This document shows positions 1 through 10,308 of a stretch of DNA of 33,106 nt, piece by piece; the first letter of the stretch is position 1, and each line of letters begins with the position of its first letter. This DNA comes from Pseudomonadota bacterium. GTDB lineage: Bacteria; Pseudomonadota; Alphaproteobacteria; Rickettsiales; SXRF01. The stretch covers positions 1-33,106 of the forward strand of contig JAGWIM010000011.1 of the NCBI GenBank assembly GCA_028873525.1, read 5' to 3'. The notes beneath the pieces are model-generated. The model was not told the DNA's origin. It saw nothing but the letters and a program-made list of their open reading frames with translations, and searched no databases. Made by a program: the position numbers and the translations under genes.

Positions 1-2
1 AG

Positions 3-377
3 GTGGTGCGCAACCTGGTCGGCAACGCCATTAAATACACCAACCCCGACACCGAAATCGTGCTGGGTGCCCGGCTGACTTCGCAATTGCCGGAAGACCC
101 GCTGTTCCGCAACCTGTCGCGCGCCATCTGCTTTTCAGTGCAGGACAAGGGCGAGGGCATCGCCAGCGAACATATCCCGCGGCTTTCCGAGCGGTTCTAC
201 CGCATCGACACGGCGCGCACGCGCAAGGTCGGCGGCACCGGGCTGGGGCTGGCTATTGTCAAGCACGTGCTGAACCGGCATCATGGCCTGATGACGATTG
301 ACAGCATGGTGGGCGAGGGCAGCACATTTTCAGTCTACCTGCCGGTCTATGACGATGTGAGCGCGCCGCTTTCCTGA
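3..377 (+). CDS. phoR: Sensor histidine kinase C-terminus, PhoR-like (5' truncated by window)
   Basis: HATPase_c motifs: N box LVGNAIKYT, G1 DKGEGI, G2 GGTGLGLAIVKHV; directly upstream of pst genes. Confidence 0.8.
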   Translation: MVRNLVGNAIKYTNPDTEIVLGARLTSQLPEDPLFRNLSRAICFSVQDKGEGIASEHIPRLSERFYRIDTARTRKVGGTGLGLAIVKHVLNRHHGLMTIDSMVGEGSTFSVYLPVYDDVSAPLS

Positions 378-452
378 TCCTCTCCCCTTGATGGGATCGA
401 TGTGAAGATCATCGGGGATAGAGGGGAGGGGTATTTTTATAGGTAAGAAAAT

Positions 453-1433
453 ATGATGATGACTGCTTCGCCATTGCATACTCCCCACCCTCACCCTATC
501 CCTCAAGAGGGAAGGCGGATACGCCGCCGGATCGATGGGGCGGTCGTAGTGTTGCTGTGGCTGGCGGCGGCGGTATCGGTATTGGTGACGCTGGCCATTG
601 TCTTTTCCGTGCTGGTGGAAGCGGTGCGGTTTTTCCGCATCGTGCCGCTGAGTGATTTTCTCTTCGGGTTACAGTGGTCGCCGCAGATGGCGATGCGCGC
701 CAACCAGGCCGGATCCTCCGGCGCGTTCGGCGCCGTACCGCTGTTCCTCGGCACGCTTTTAATCACGCTGGTGGCGATGGCGGTCGCCATCCCTATTGGA
801 CTGTTGTCGGCTATTTACCTCGCGGAATATGCACATCGCCGCACCCGCGCCGGCCTGAAACCGATGCTGGAAATCCTCGCCGGCATCCCGACGGTGGTCT
901 ACGGCTATTTCGCCATCATGCTGGTAGCGCCGCTGTTGCAGGAGCTGGGCGCGGCGCTTGGGCTTGACATCGCTGCTGAAAGCGCGCTGGCCGCCGGGTT
1001 GGTGATGGGCGTCATGATTATTCCCTTTGTCTCGTCGCTGTCAGACGACATCCTCATCGCCGTGCCGCAATCGCTGCGCGATGCGTCCTATTCGCTGGGC
1101 GCCACGCAATCCGAGACGATAAAAAAAGTCGTTTTTCCGGCGGCGCTGCCGGGCATTATGGGGGCTATACTTTTGGCGGTGTCGCGTGCCATCGGCGAGA
1201 CCATGATCGTCGTCATGGCGGCCGGCATGGCGTCCAACCTGACGTTCAATCCACTCAAGTCAGTGACGACGGTGACGGTGCAGATCGTGGCGCTCCTGGT
1301 TGGCGACCAGTCGTTTGATAGTCCTAAAACCCTGGCGGCGTTCGCCCTGGGACTGGCGCTCTTTTGCGTGACGCTGGCGCTTAATGTCGTGGCGCTGGTG
1401 ATTGTCAATAAATATAAGGAGAAATATGAATAG
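453..1433 (+). CDS. pstC: Phosphate ABC transporter permease PstC
   Basis: Binding-protein-dependent permease motif (SLGATQSETIKKVVFPAALPGIMGAILLAVSRAIGETM); followed by pstA and pstB. N-terminus carries repeat-derived residues. Confidence 0.93.
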   Translation: MMMTASPLHTPHPHPIPQEGRRIRRRIDGAVVVLLWLAAAVSVLVTLAIVFSVLVEAVRFFRIVPLSDFLFGLQWSPQMAMRANQAGSSGAFGAVPLFLGTLLITLVAMAVAIPIGLLSAIYLAEYAHRRTRAGLKPMLEILAGIPTVVYGYFAIMLVAPLLQELGAALGLDIAAESALAAGLVMGVMIIPFVSSLSDDILIAVPQSLRDASYSLGATQSETIKKVVFPAALPGIMGAILLAVSRAIGETMIVVMAAGMASNLTFNPLKSVTTVTVQIVALLVGDQSFDSPKTLAAFALGLALFCVTLALNVVALVIVNKYKEKYE

Positions 1434-2700
1434 CGCGACAATGAGTCACATTCAGCACCTGCGGCGTCTGCGCGCGGAAACGCGCTTCCGCCGCTGTGGG
1501 CAGGGTGCGCTGACCATCGCCGTGCTGATACTGGTGGTGCTGGTCGGCAGCGTTGTCTGGCGCGGCATCCCCGGCTTCATCCAGACGCAAGTCCGGTTGG
1601 CTGTCACCTTCGACCCGGCGCTGCTTGATCTGGCGAACGGCGGCGGCATTGCCGGTGTGCGGCCGTACAGTTACCAGCTTCTGGCGCAGGCGTCGCTGCG
1701 TAAACTATTTCCCGGCGCCGCCGGCCACGATGCGCAGCGCGAGCTGGACGATCTCTTAAGCCCCAATGACGGCGAGGTGATCAAGCCGGTACTGGAAAAA
1801 ACCCCGTCGTTGCTGGGAAATAGCGCCAAGGTGTGGATCCCGGCGTCGAGCAATGCCGATCTCTACATTAAAGGAAAAATTTCCGAACGGACGCCGGAGG
1901 CCGATCGCAAACTGAGCGATCGGCAAATCGCCTGGATAAACACGCTTGAAACCCAGGGCAGCGTCCGCCGCGTGTTCGATACCGGCTTTTTTACCAAGGG
2001 CGATTCGCGCGCGCCGTCCGCCGCCGGGTTCCTCAGCGCCATGATCGGCTCAGCGCTGACGCTGGTTATCTGCCTGCTGGTGGCGTTTCCGCTTGGCGTG
2101 ATGACGGCGGTCTATCTTGAAGAATTTGCGCGCGGGAATGTGCTCGTTCGTTTCATCGAGGTTAACATCAACAATCTCGCCGCCGTGCCGTCGATTGTCT
2201 TCGGCCTGCTCGGGCTTGCCGTCTACATCAACCTGATGGGTGTGCCGCGCTCGTCGCCGCTGGTCGGCGGCCTGACGCTGGCGATGATGATCCTGCCGGT
2301 CATCATTATTGCCACGCGTGCCGCCATTGCTTCCATACCGGGATCGATACGCGATGCGGCGCTGGCGCTCGGCGCCACACACGTGCAGGTGGCGTGGCAG
2401 CATGTGTTGCCGCTGGCGATGCCCGGCATCATGACCGGAACCATACTCGGCCTGGCGCGCGCCATCGGCGAAACGGCGCCGCTGCTGATGATCGGCATGG
2501 TGGCGTTCGTCGCCGACATCCCCAGCGGCTTCACCTCGCCCGCCACCGTCATGCCGGTGCAGATTTACCTGTGGGCATCGAGCCCCGAGGCGGGGTTCGC
2601 GCAGAAAACCGCCGCTGGCATTCTGGTGCTGCTTGTGCTACTCCTCGCCATGAACGCGCTGGCCATCTGGCTGCGCCGGAAGTTTGAAGTGAGGTGGTAG
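1426..2700 (+). CDS. pstA: Phosphate ABC transporter permease PstA
   Basis: Permease motif (ALGATHVQVAWQHVLPLAMPGIMTGTILGLARAIGETAPLLMIG); ATG at 1426 with upstream AAGGAG, overlapping the pstC stop; long N-terminal periplasmic part as in alphaproteobacterial PstA. Confidence 0.92.
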   Translation: MNSATMSHIQHLRRLRAETRFRRCGQGALTIAVLILVVLVGSVVWRGIPGFIQTQVRLAVTFDPALLDLANGGGIAGVRPYSYQLLAQASLRKLFPGAAGHDAQRELDDLLSPNDGEVIKPVLEKTPSLLGNSAKVWIPASSNADLYIKGKISERTPEADRKLSDRQIAWINTLETQGSVRRVFDTGFFTKGDSRAPSAAGFLSAMIGSALTLVICLLVAFPLGVMTAVYLEEFARGNVLVRFIEVNINNLAAVPSIVFGLLGLAVYINLMGVPRSSPLVGGLTLAMMILPVIIIATRAAIASIPGSIRDAALALGATHVQVAWQHVLPLAMPGIMTGTILGLARAIGETAPLLMIGMVAFVADIPSGFTSPATVMPVQIYLWASSPEAGFAQKTAAGILVLLVLLLAMNALAIWLRRKFEVRW

Positions 2701-2724
2701 ATACTCCCCCAGGATACATTGGTC

Positions 2725-3480
2725 ATGTCTAAAATCTCCGCCCGCCACGTCAATGTCCGTTACGGCGCCAAGCAGGCGCTGTTTGATGTCGGCGTCGAGA
2801 TACCGGAAAACAGCGTCACCGCGCTGATCGGCGCGTCGGGTTGCGGCAAGTCCACCTTTCTGCGCTGCCTCAACCGCATGAACGACACCATCGAAGGCTG
2901 CCGCGTCGAGGGCGAAATACTCGTCGGCGGGCAGGACATCAACGCGCCGGATCAGGACGTGGTGCATTTGCGCTCATGGATTGGCATGGTGTTCCAGAAG
3001 CCCAACCCGTTTCCCAAATCCATTTATGACAACGTTGCCTACGGCCCGCGCATCCATCGCCTTGCCGGCAGCAAGGGCGCGCTCGATGCTCTTGTCGTCG
3101 GGAGTCTGCAGAAGGCCGGGTTGTTTGAAGAAGTCAAGGACCGGTTGCTGGAGCCGGGCACCAGCCTGTCGGGCGGCCAACAGCAGCGGCTGTGCATCGC
3201 CCGCGCCATCGCGCTGAACCCTGAGATCATCCTGATGGACGAGCCATGTTCGGCGCTCGATCCTATCGCTACGGCGCGTATCGAAGAACTCATCACCGAA
3301 CTCAAGGACAATTTCACCATCGTCATCGTCACCCATTCGATGCAGCAGGCGGCGCGCGTCTCGCAGCAGACCTGTTTTTTTCACCTGGGCAAGGTCATCG
3401 AGGCCGGCGCTACCAGCCGGATGTTCACCAGCCCGCAGCACCAGCAAACGCAGGATTATATTACCGGAAGGTATGGCTGA
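2725..3480 (+). CDS. pstB: Phosphate ABC transporter ATP-binding protein PstB
   Basis: Walker [13 protein letters not shown], signature LSGGQQQR, Walker [17 protein letters not shown] at 2725 preferred over TTG at 2719. Confidence 0.95.
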   Translation: MSKISARHVNVRYGAKQALFDVGVEIPENSVTALIGASGCGKSTFLRCLNRMNDTIEGCRVEGEILVGGQDINAPDQDVVHLRSWIGMVFQKPNPFPKSIYDNVAYGPRIHRLAGSKGALDALVVGSLQKAGLFEEVKDRLLEPGTSLSGGQQQRLCIARAIALNPEIILMDEPCSALDPIATARIEELITELKDNFTIVIVTHSMQQAARVSQQTCFFHLGKVIEAGATSRMFTSPQHQQTQDYITGRYG

Positions 3481-3507
3481 AGGCTGGACGCCCGCTGCTT
3501 TATGTGG

Positions 3508-3513
3508 TATAAT
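3508..3513 (+). promoter_or_regulatory. Possible -10 element (TATAAT) upstream of the PAS_5-like gene
   Basis: TATAAT in an AT-rich spacer; weak -35 candidate TGGACG about 18 nt upstream. Confidence 0.3.
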
Positions 3514-3556
3514 AAACAGATAAAATTTTATATAAATCATTGCGTTATGAATTCGT

Positions 3557-4039
3557 ATGATTGAAACCACCGCCCCGTCGCCCATGTCCAGCCCGGTCGA
3601 GCGCCGCATCACGCTGCGGTTGCTCGCCTATTGGGAAAAGATGCGTGGTGATCGCGCCATGCCGACTGAGGATGATATTAATTCCGCCGAAATAAGGGAT
3701 CTGTGGGGTAGTTGTTTCCTGGTGCGCGTTTCTGATCTCGACCGGCGGGACTACAACTATACCTATCTCGGCCAGGAGATTATGGAAGCGTATCGCTCCG
3801 GCTTGGCCTCCGGCGATCCGGCGAACATGATTTCACCCAACGCCCGGAAGCTTTCCACCGGCTACAACAAGGTGATCATCACCGGTAAGCCGGTGCTGGA
3901 AGAAGGTGAATTCCGCAACCTTAACAATGATGTGGTGAAATACCGCCAGTGCCTGCTGCCGCTGGGCAAAGGTAATGAAGTATCGGCGGTTTTCGGTGGT
4001 ATGAGGTTCAAAATTTTTCCGGGTGATCCGGTACAATAA
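3557..4039 (+). CDS. PAS domain protein, PAS_5 (PF07310)-like
   Basis: Translation (LLAYWEKMRGDRAMPTEDDINSAEIRDLWGSCFLVRV...YTYLGQEIMEAY) resembles alphaproteobacterial PAS_5 proteins. Confidence 0.65.
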   Translation: MIETTAPSPMSSPVERRITLRLLAYWEKMRGDRAMPTEDDINSAEIRDLWGSCFLVRVSDLDRRDYNYTYLGQEIMEAYRSGLASGDPANMISPNARKLSTGYNKVIITGKPVLEEGEFRNLNNDVVKYRQCLLPLGKGNEVSAVFGGMRFKIFPGDPVQ

Positions 4040-4042
4040 TAG

Positions 4043-4071
4043 TTGACTTTCCCCCTTCCTTGCCCTAAATT
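4043..4071 (+). promoter_or_regulatory. Putative sigma-70 promoter for rplM-rpsI
   Basis: TTGACT (4043-4048), 17-nt spacer, TAAATT (4066-4071). Confidence 0.5.
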
Positions 4072-4100
4072 GCGGCTCCTTTTTTAGCGGATTGAAGACT

Positions 4101-4562
4101 ATGCAGACCTATTCGGCAAAACCGTCGGAAGTGGAAAAAAAGTGGCTGATCATCGACGCCGAGGGCGTCGTGCTTGGCCGGTTGGCATCGCAGGTGGCCA
4201 AGTTGCTGCGCGGCAAGCACAAGACCATCTTCACGCCGCATATCGACACCGGTGACCATGTGGTCATTGTCAACGCCGGGAAGGTGAAACTTACTGGCCG
4301 CAAGCTGAAAAATAAAGTCTATTACCGCCATACCGGCTATCCCGGCGGCATCAAGACGGCGACGCCCGAGTTTATTTTGAACGGCGCGCACCCCGAGCGC
4401 GTCATCGAAAAGGCCGTTGAGCGCATGATGCCAAAAGAAAGCCCGCTGGCGCGCCAGCAGCTTTCCAAGCTGCGCGTGTATGCCGGATCTGATCATCCGC
4501 ATATGGCGCAGAAGGCGGAAGTCTATGATTTCGCCAAAATGAATCCTAAGAACAAGAGGTAA
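4101..4562 (+). CDS. rplM: 50S ribosomal protein L13
   Basis: [27 protein letters not shown]...; adjacent rpsI. ATG 4101 preferred over TTG 4092. Confidence 0.95.
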   Translation: MQTYSAKPSEVEKKWLIIDAEGVVLGRLASQVAKLLRGKHKTIFTPHIDTGDHVVIVNAGKVKLTGRKLKNKVYYRHTGYPGGIKTATPEFILNGAHPERVIEKAVERMMPKESPLARQQLSKLRVYAGSDHPHMAQKAEVYDFAKMNPKNKR

Positions 4563-4564
4563 AC

Positions 4565-5050
4565 GTGGCGACGAAAGCAAAAATGCCTGCGAAAAAGGAA
4601 ATGGCTGCCGAAAAAGCGCCGATCATTAAAACCACCAAGGAAAAAGCACCTGCTGGCCATGCCGAGGTGATTACCTACGGCACCGGGCGGCGCAAAAACG
4701 CCATCGCCCGCGTCTGGGTCAAACGTGGCAACGGCAAAATCACCGTCAACGGCAAGGCGCTGGAGCAGTATTTCGCGCGTCCCGTGCTTCGCATGATCAT
4801 CAACCAGCCGTTCGCCTCGATCGACCGCATCGGCAATTTTGACGTCAACTGCACCGTCGTCGGCGGCGGCCTTTCCGGCCAGGCCGGGGCGGTGCGCCTG
4901 GGCCTCAGTCGTGCGCTCAATATTTACGACGAGACCTTCCATAAAAAACTGCGCGTCGGCGGTTTCCTGACGCGCGACAGCCGTGTCGTCGAGCGCAAGA
5001 AATACGGTCATAAGAAGGCGCGCCGCAGCTTCCAGTTCTCTAAGAGATAA
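4565..5050 (+). CDS. rpsI: 30S ribosomal protein S9
   Basis: [27 protein letters not shown]...C-terminal [20 protein letters not shown] start. Confidence 0.95.
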   Translation: MATKAKMPAKKEMAAEKAPIIKTTKEKAPAGHAEVITYGTGRRKNAIARVWVKRGNGKITVNGKALEQYFARPVLRMIINQPFASIDRIGNFDVNCTVVGGGLSGQAGAVRLGLSRALNIYDETFHKKLRVGGFLTRDSRVVERKKYGHKKARRSFQFSKR

Positions 5051-5117
5051 GTTGGAGTTACTAGTTACTTACTTAGTAGCACCTTCTGGTAACTAGTAAC
5101 TGGTAACTGGTAACTTT
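5051..5117. repeat. Inverted heptamer-repeat element (TAACTGG type)
   Basis: TAACTAG-TAACTGG-TAACTGG-TAACTTT at 5090-5117, opposed by GTTGGAG-TTACTAG-TTACTTA at 5051-5071. Confidence 0.8.
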
Positions 5118-5119
5118 TT

Positions 5120-6157
5120 ATGCCTATCAACATCGCCATCATCGGTGCATCGGGCTATACGGGCGCAGAGCTGATACGCATCCTGCTTCTGCATCCGCAC
5201 GCGGCGATAAAAATCCTGACTGGCGATTCAAGCGCCGGAAAAAACGTTGAGGATATTTATCCGCATCTGCGCAACAGAGGTCTGCCGAAACTCACTGCGC
5301 TGGAAAAAACCGATTTTTCCAGCATCGACCTCGCCTTCTGCTGCCTGCCGCACGGCACGACGCAAACGGTTATTGCCAACCTGCCGAAGCATCTGAAGAT
5401 TATTGACCTGTCGGCGGATTTTCGACTGGCCGATCCGGCGGTGTACAAGGAATGGTATGGCCACACGCATCAGGCGGTGAAATTACAGAAAGAAGCGGTA
5501 TATGGGTTGACGGAAGTGGCGCGTGCCGAAATCAAAAAAGCGCGGCTGGTTGCCAATCCCGGCTGCTATCCGACCTCTGCCGCGGTGCCATTGGTGCCAT
5601 TGCTGAAAGCAAAAGCGATACTCCCCGGGAGTATCATCGTCGACGCCAAATCGGGCGTCACCGGCGCTGGACGCAAGGTTGCGCAAAACATGCTGTTTGC
5701 TGAAATCGATGGCGGCATCAATGCATACGGTGTCGGCGCGCACCGGCACGCGCCGGAAATTGATCAGAACCTTTCGCGCGCTGCCGGGAAAAAAATCATC
5801 GCCACTTTTACGCCGCATCTGGTGCCGATGAACCGGGGGATTTTATCCACCATTTATGTGCAACTGGCGGGCAAATATACGGTGACCGGCTTGCGCGCTA
5901 TTCTGCTCAAAGCCTATGAACACGAGCCGTTCGTGCAGATACTTCCCTTGGGGTTAGCGCCCTCGACGCATCAGGTGCGCGGCACCAATAATTGCGCCGT
6001 CGGTGTTTTTGCCGACCGCGCGCCGGGGCGGGCGATTCTCGTCTCGGCGATTGACAACCTGGTCAAGGGCGCGTCCGGCCAGGCGGTGCAGAATATGAAC
6101 GTGATGTTCGGCTGGCCGGAGACGACGGGCTTGCAATTGAGTGCGGTTTTCCCATAA
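5120..6157 (+). CDS. argC: N-acetyl-gamma-glutamyl-phosphate reductase
   Basis: GASGYTGAELIRIL, NPGCYPTSA, DAKSGVTGAGR, YGVGAHRHAPEI. Confidence 0.95.
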   Translation: MPINIAIIGASGYTGAELIRILLLHPHAAIKILTGDSSAGKNVEDIYPHLRNRGLPKLTALEKTDFSSIDLAFCCLPHGTTQTVIANLPKHLKIIDLSADFRLADPAVYKEWYGHTHQAVKLQKEAVYGLTEVARAEIKKARLVANPGCYPTSAAVPLVPLLKAKAILPGSIIVDAKSGVTGAGRKVAQNMLFAEIDGGINAYGVGAHRHAPEIDQNLSRAAGKKIIATFTPHLVPMNRGILSTIYVQLAGKYTVTGLRAILLKAYEHEPFVQILPLGLAPSTHQVRGTNNCAVGVFADRAPGRAILVSAIDNLVKGASGQAVQNMNVMFGWPETTGLQLSAVFP

Positions 6158-6166
6158 AATTGCCGC

Positions 6167-6709
6167 ATGAAGCCCCTCATCCTCCCTTACCGCGGAGAAT
6201 ACAACCCGAAAGGCGTCTCGCCGAAAATTTCACCCAGGACATTCATTGCGCCGGGGGCGGCGGTGATTGGCGATGTCGAGATTGGCGAAGATACCGGTGT
6301 GTGGTTCGGCTGCGTCATCCGCGGCGATGTCAATATCGTGCGCATCGGCGCGCGCACCAACATTCAGGACGGCACGGTGATTCACGTCACCCGCAAGACC
6401 GGCCCCACCCATATCGGCTCCAATGTCACCATCGGCCATAGCGTTTTGCTCCATGCGTGCACGCTGGAAGACAACAGCTTTATCGGTATGCACGCCACCG
6501 TTATGGACGGGGCGGTAGTGGAATCCGGCGGCTGGGTGGCGGCCGGAGCGCTGGTAACTCCCGGAAAACGCATCCCGAAGGGGCAAATCTGGGCCGGTAA
6601 CCCGGCGCGGTTTTTTAGAGAATTAACCAAGGAAGAACAGGAGTTTATCCCTGTATCGGCCGAGAATTACGTCGCTCATGCCCGCGAATACCTGGCGCTT
6701 TTCGCTTAA
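6167..6709 (+). CDS. Gamma-carbonic anhydrase-like left-handed beta-helix protein
   Basis: Hexapeptide repeats; VWFGCVIRGDVNIVRIGARTNIQDGTVIHVT, IGHSVLLHACTLEDNSFIGMHATVMDGA. Confidence 0.88.
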   Translation: MKPLILPYRGEYNPKGVSPKISPRTFIAPGAAVIGDVEIGEDTGVWFGCVIRGDVNIVRIGARTNIQDGTVIHVTRKTGPTHIGSNVTIGHSVLLHACTLEDNSFIGMHATVMDGAVVESGGWVAAGALVTPGKRIPKGQIWAGNPARFFRELTKEEQEFIPVSAENYVAHAREYLALFA

Positions 6710-6782
6710 GGACGTATTTTCACAAATATTTCACATTTCTTCCCCCCTGGTTCCTGTAAAATAGGTGGTGGAGGAATAGGTT

Positions 6783-7931
6783 ATGGCATGGAGCGATATT
6801 AGCTATACCATTGAAAAAAGCAGTTTATATGCCGGTTTCAAGCATCTCATCGTCGAGTGGGGCGGGGGAGAGGCATTCCGGACGGCTGCCGGCGCCGGCG
6901 CGGCAGCGCTTACCTTTGGCGTTACACTGCCGGTACTGGCGACGTTGGGTATGCTAGCGGCGGTTAGCGCCGGACTTAGCCAGATGGACTATTTCCATAA
7001 AAGAAATACGCTGAAATCGCTCTACCGCGAGGAAGCGGCGGCGAAGCTGGGTAAGCCAGTCAATAAACTTTCCAAAGACGATTTTGAGGTGTTGGCCGCG
7101 GACAATCCGACGCTGGCCGACGAGGTGGCGAAGGCAAAACGCCAGCGCAACTTCGGCGTGGCGATGTCGTTTGTCGCCAGCGTGGCGTCGGTGGCGGTGG
7201 TGGCGCTGGGGATGCCTGCCATGGGCTATGACCATAACTATTTTCACGCAATGATGACCGGCGCTGAGTTTCTTATCAATGGCGCCGTCGGCGTGCTGGC
7301 CTATAACGCCGTCAAAGCGCCGTTGCATTGGATAGCCGATAAACTGTTCGGTCTTGATAAGGAAACGGCGCATGACCGCATCGTGGCACTTTCGCATCAC
7401 CACGTGGCGGGCAGAGCCGTCGCGCCGGAGCAAGTGCTTTCGGTCTATGCGGCAGCCAACCGGCAGCTTGATCGTTTCATCGAGACCGAATATGGCAAGT
7501 CTTTCGATAAAATGAAGCCGGCCGAACGACAGAAAATAGCCATCGATATCGGCAAGCTGGTGCCGCTTACGCGGTTGGCGCAGGATATTAACAGCGGAAA
7601 ACTAAAACCGACGGCACTGGCGCTGGCGACTGCCGGAGAGGATATTGGCGCGCTGGAGCAGGCGCTGGCGCAGCAGCCGGCAAAGCCCGGTATGATGAGC
7701 GCCCTGTGGCAAACATTGCGCCGCTCCGCCAGGTTGGATGCCGTGCCGGAAACCGGCCATGTCGCTGTTGCTTCGGTGCCGAACGGCATAGTCGTCGAAT
7801 ATGCCTCCGAGCAGCCGGGGCGCAGTTTCGTGCAGCGGCTTGGGGTAAGCCGGTCGGATACCTTGGGGCATGTCGGGCGGGTTGAGCAGTCGCGCATGGC
7901 GGTTTTACAGCGGGTCCCCGATGTTGGGTGA
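6783..7931 (+). CDS. Hypothetical membrane protein
   Basis: 382-aa ORF with GGAGGAATA just upstream; hydrophobic Ala/Gly-rich segments near the N-terminus and middle; family not recognised. Confidence 0.75.
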   Translation: MAWSDISYTIEKSSLYAGFKHLIVEWGGGEAFRTAAGAGAAALTFGVTLPVLATLGMLAAVSAGLSQMDYFHKRNTLKSLYREEAAAKLGKPVNKLSKDDFEVLAADNPTLADEVAKAKRQRNFGVAMSFVASVASVAVVALGMPAMGYDHNYFHAMMTGAEFLINGAVGVLAYNAVKAPLHWIADKLFGLDKETAHDRIVALSHHHVAGRAVAPEQVLSVYAAANRQLDRFIETEYGKSFDKMKPAERQKIAIDIGKLVPLTRLAQDINSGKLKPTALALATAGEDIGALEQALAQQPAKPGMMSALWQTLRRSARLDAVPETGHVAVASVPNGIVVEYASEQPGRSFVQRLGVSRSDTLGHVGRVEQSRMAVLQRVPDVG

Positions 7932-7946
7932 TGGAGGCGGCATTGT

Positions 7947-8918
7947 TTAACATCTATCCTCCGGTACAAAATGTCCCAGTGGTCCGTGGCCTTTGCCTAG
8001 CCCCGGCGCATTCTCGATGGCCTTCCTGACATACTCACGCGCACGGATAACCGAATCGCGCAAGCTCATGCCCTGCGCCAGCGAGGTTGCCATCGCCGAG
8101 GCCAGCGCGCAGCCGGTGCCGTGCGTATGCCGGCTTATAATCCGCGGGCTGGTGAAAATTTCATGGGCACTACCGTCCATCAGCATATCGGTGACGGATT
8201 TCCCCTCGAGATGGCCACCCTTGAGAAGCACCGCTTGGCAGCCCAGCGCCAGAATTTTTTCCGCCGCGCGGCGCATGGCAGGTATACTCCCTATGGATAT
8301 GCCGGATAAATATTCGGCTTCGGGAATATTGGGCGTCACCACCGCCGCCAGCGGGATGAGGCGGATTTTCAGCGTTTCAATGGCATCTTCCGCCAGCAGC
8401 GCCGCGCCGCCCTTGGCGAACATGACGGGGTCTAATATTAATCCTCTCCCCTTGGGGAGGGAATGGTTAGGGAGGGGGAGGGCTTTGCCGGAATTATCAC
8501 CCTCTCCCGCTCCGCTTCGTTTCGCGACCTCCCCCCTCAAGGAGGAGGTGGAGTAAGAAGCAAGGCATTCCGCCACCGTTTCAATTACGCTGGCCTTATG
8601 CAACATGCCGGTTTTGACGACATCGGCGCCGATGTCGTCGAGCACCAGGGAAATCTGCTGGCGGATGAAATCGCTGGGAACGTCGTGGATGCCGAACACG
8701 CCCCACGTGTTCTGGGCGGTAAGCGCCGTAATCGCGGTCGCCGCATACCCCCCCAGGGTAGTGACGGTCTTGATGTCGCCCTGGATGCCGGCACCGCCGC
8801 CGGAGTCGGAACCGGCGATGACGAGGACGCGCCCTGCGGGCGAGCGCTCAGTGCCCGGTGCACGGTGCCTGGTTATGGGGTAATCCATGGGATTTTCGCC
8901 GGGGCGTTTTCGTTTCAT
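7947..8918 (-). CDS. thiD: Hydroxymethylpyrimidine/phosphomethylpyrimidine kinase with in-frame repeat insertions
   Basis: RVLVIAGSDSGGGAGIQGDIKT, LILDPVMFAKGG, VTPNIPEAEYL, VLLKGGHLEG, HTHGTGCALASA. Confidence 0.93.
   Translation of the reverse strand: MKRKRPGENPMDYPITRHRAPGTERSPAGRVLVIAGSDSGGGAGIQGDIKTVTTLGGYAATAITALTAQNTWGVFGIHDVPSDFIRQQISLVLDDIGADVVKTGMLHKASVIETVAECLASYSTSSLRGEVAKRSGAGEGDNSGKALPLPNHSLPKGRGLILDPVMFAKGGAALLAEDAIETLKIRLIPLAAVVTPNIPEAEYLSGISIGSIPAMRRAAEKILALGCQAVLLKGGHLEGKSVTDMLMDGSAHEIFTSPRIISRHTHGTGCALASAMATSLAQGMSLRDSVIRAREYVRKAIENAPGLGKGHGPLGHFVPEDRC
8442..8556. repeat. CTCTCCCC/GGGGAGGG palindromic repeat element inside thiD
   Basis: CCTCTCCCCTTGGGGAGGG...ACCCTCTCCCGC...CTCCCCCCTCAAGGAGGAGG; encodes an extra ~37-aa segment between CLASY and LILDPVMFAKGG. 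Confidence 0.8.
8851..8871. repeat. Heptamer repeat in the thiD N-terminal extension
   Basis: GTGCCCG-GTGCACG-GTGCCTG. Confidence 0.5.
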
Positions 8919-8955
8919 TCCTTGTCATTCCCGCGAACGCAGGGAGACTTAAAAA

Positions 8956-10296
<1,341 letters not shown>

Positions 10297-10308
10297 CCAA
10301 ATGCCCCG

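Noticed and set aside
377-431. CCTCTCCCC...GGGGAGGGG spacer before pstC as a terminator or full repeat copy
   Set aside because: Arms pair imperfectly and no clean T-run follows; it may be a degenerate repeat but I could not support a definite call.
5938-5958. GATACTTCCCTTGGGGTTAG as a ninth copy of the 19-bp motif
   Set aside because: Second half-site does not match RTAN at the fixed spacing.
8925-8946. Possible REP-like GTCATTCCCGCGAACGCAGGGA between thiD and glmM
   Set aside because: Only a partial, imperfect hairpin compared with the 22689-22799 element; too weak to list as a separate copy.
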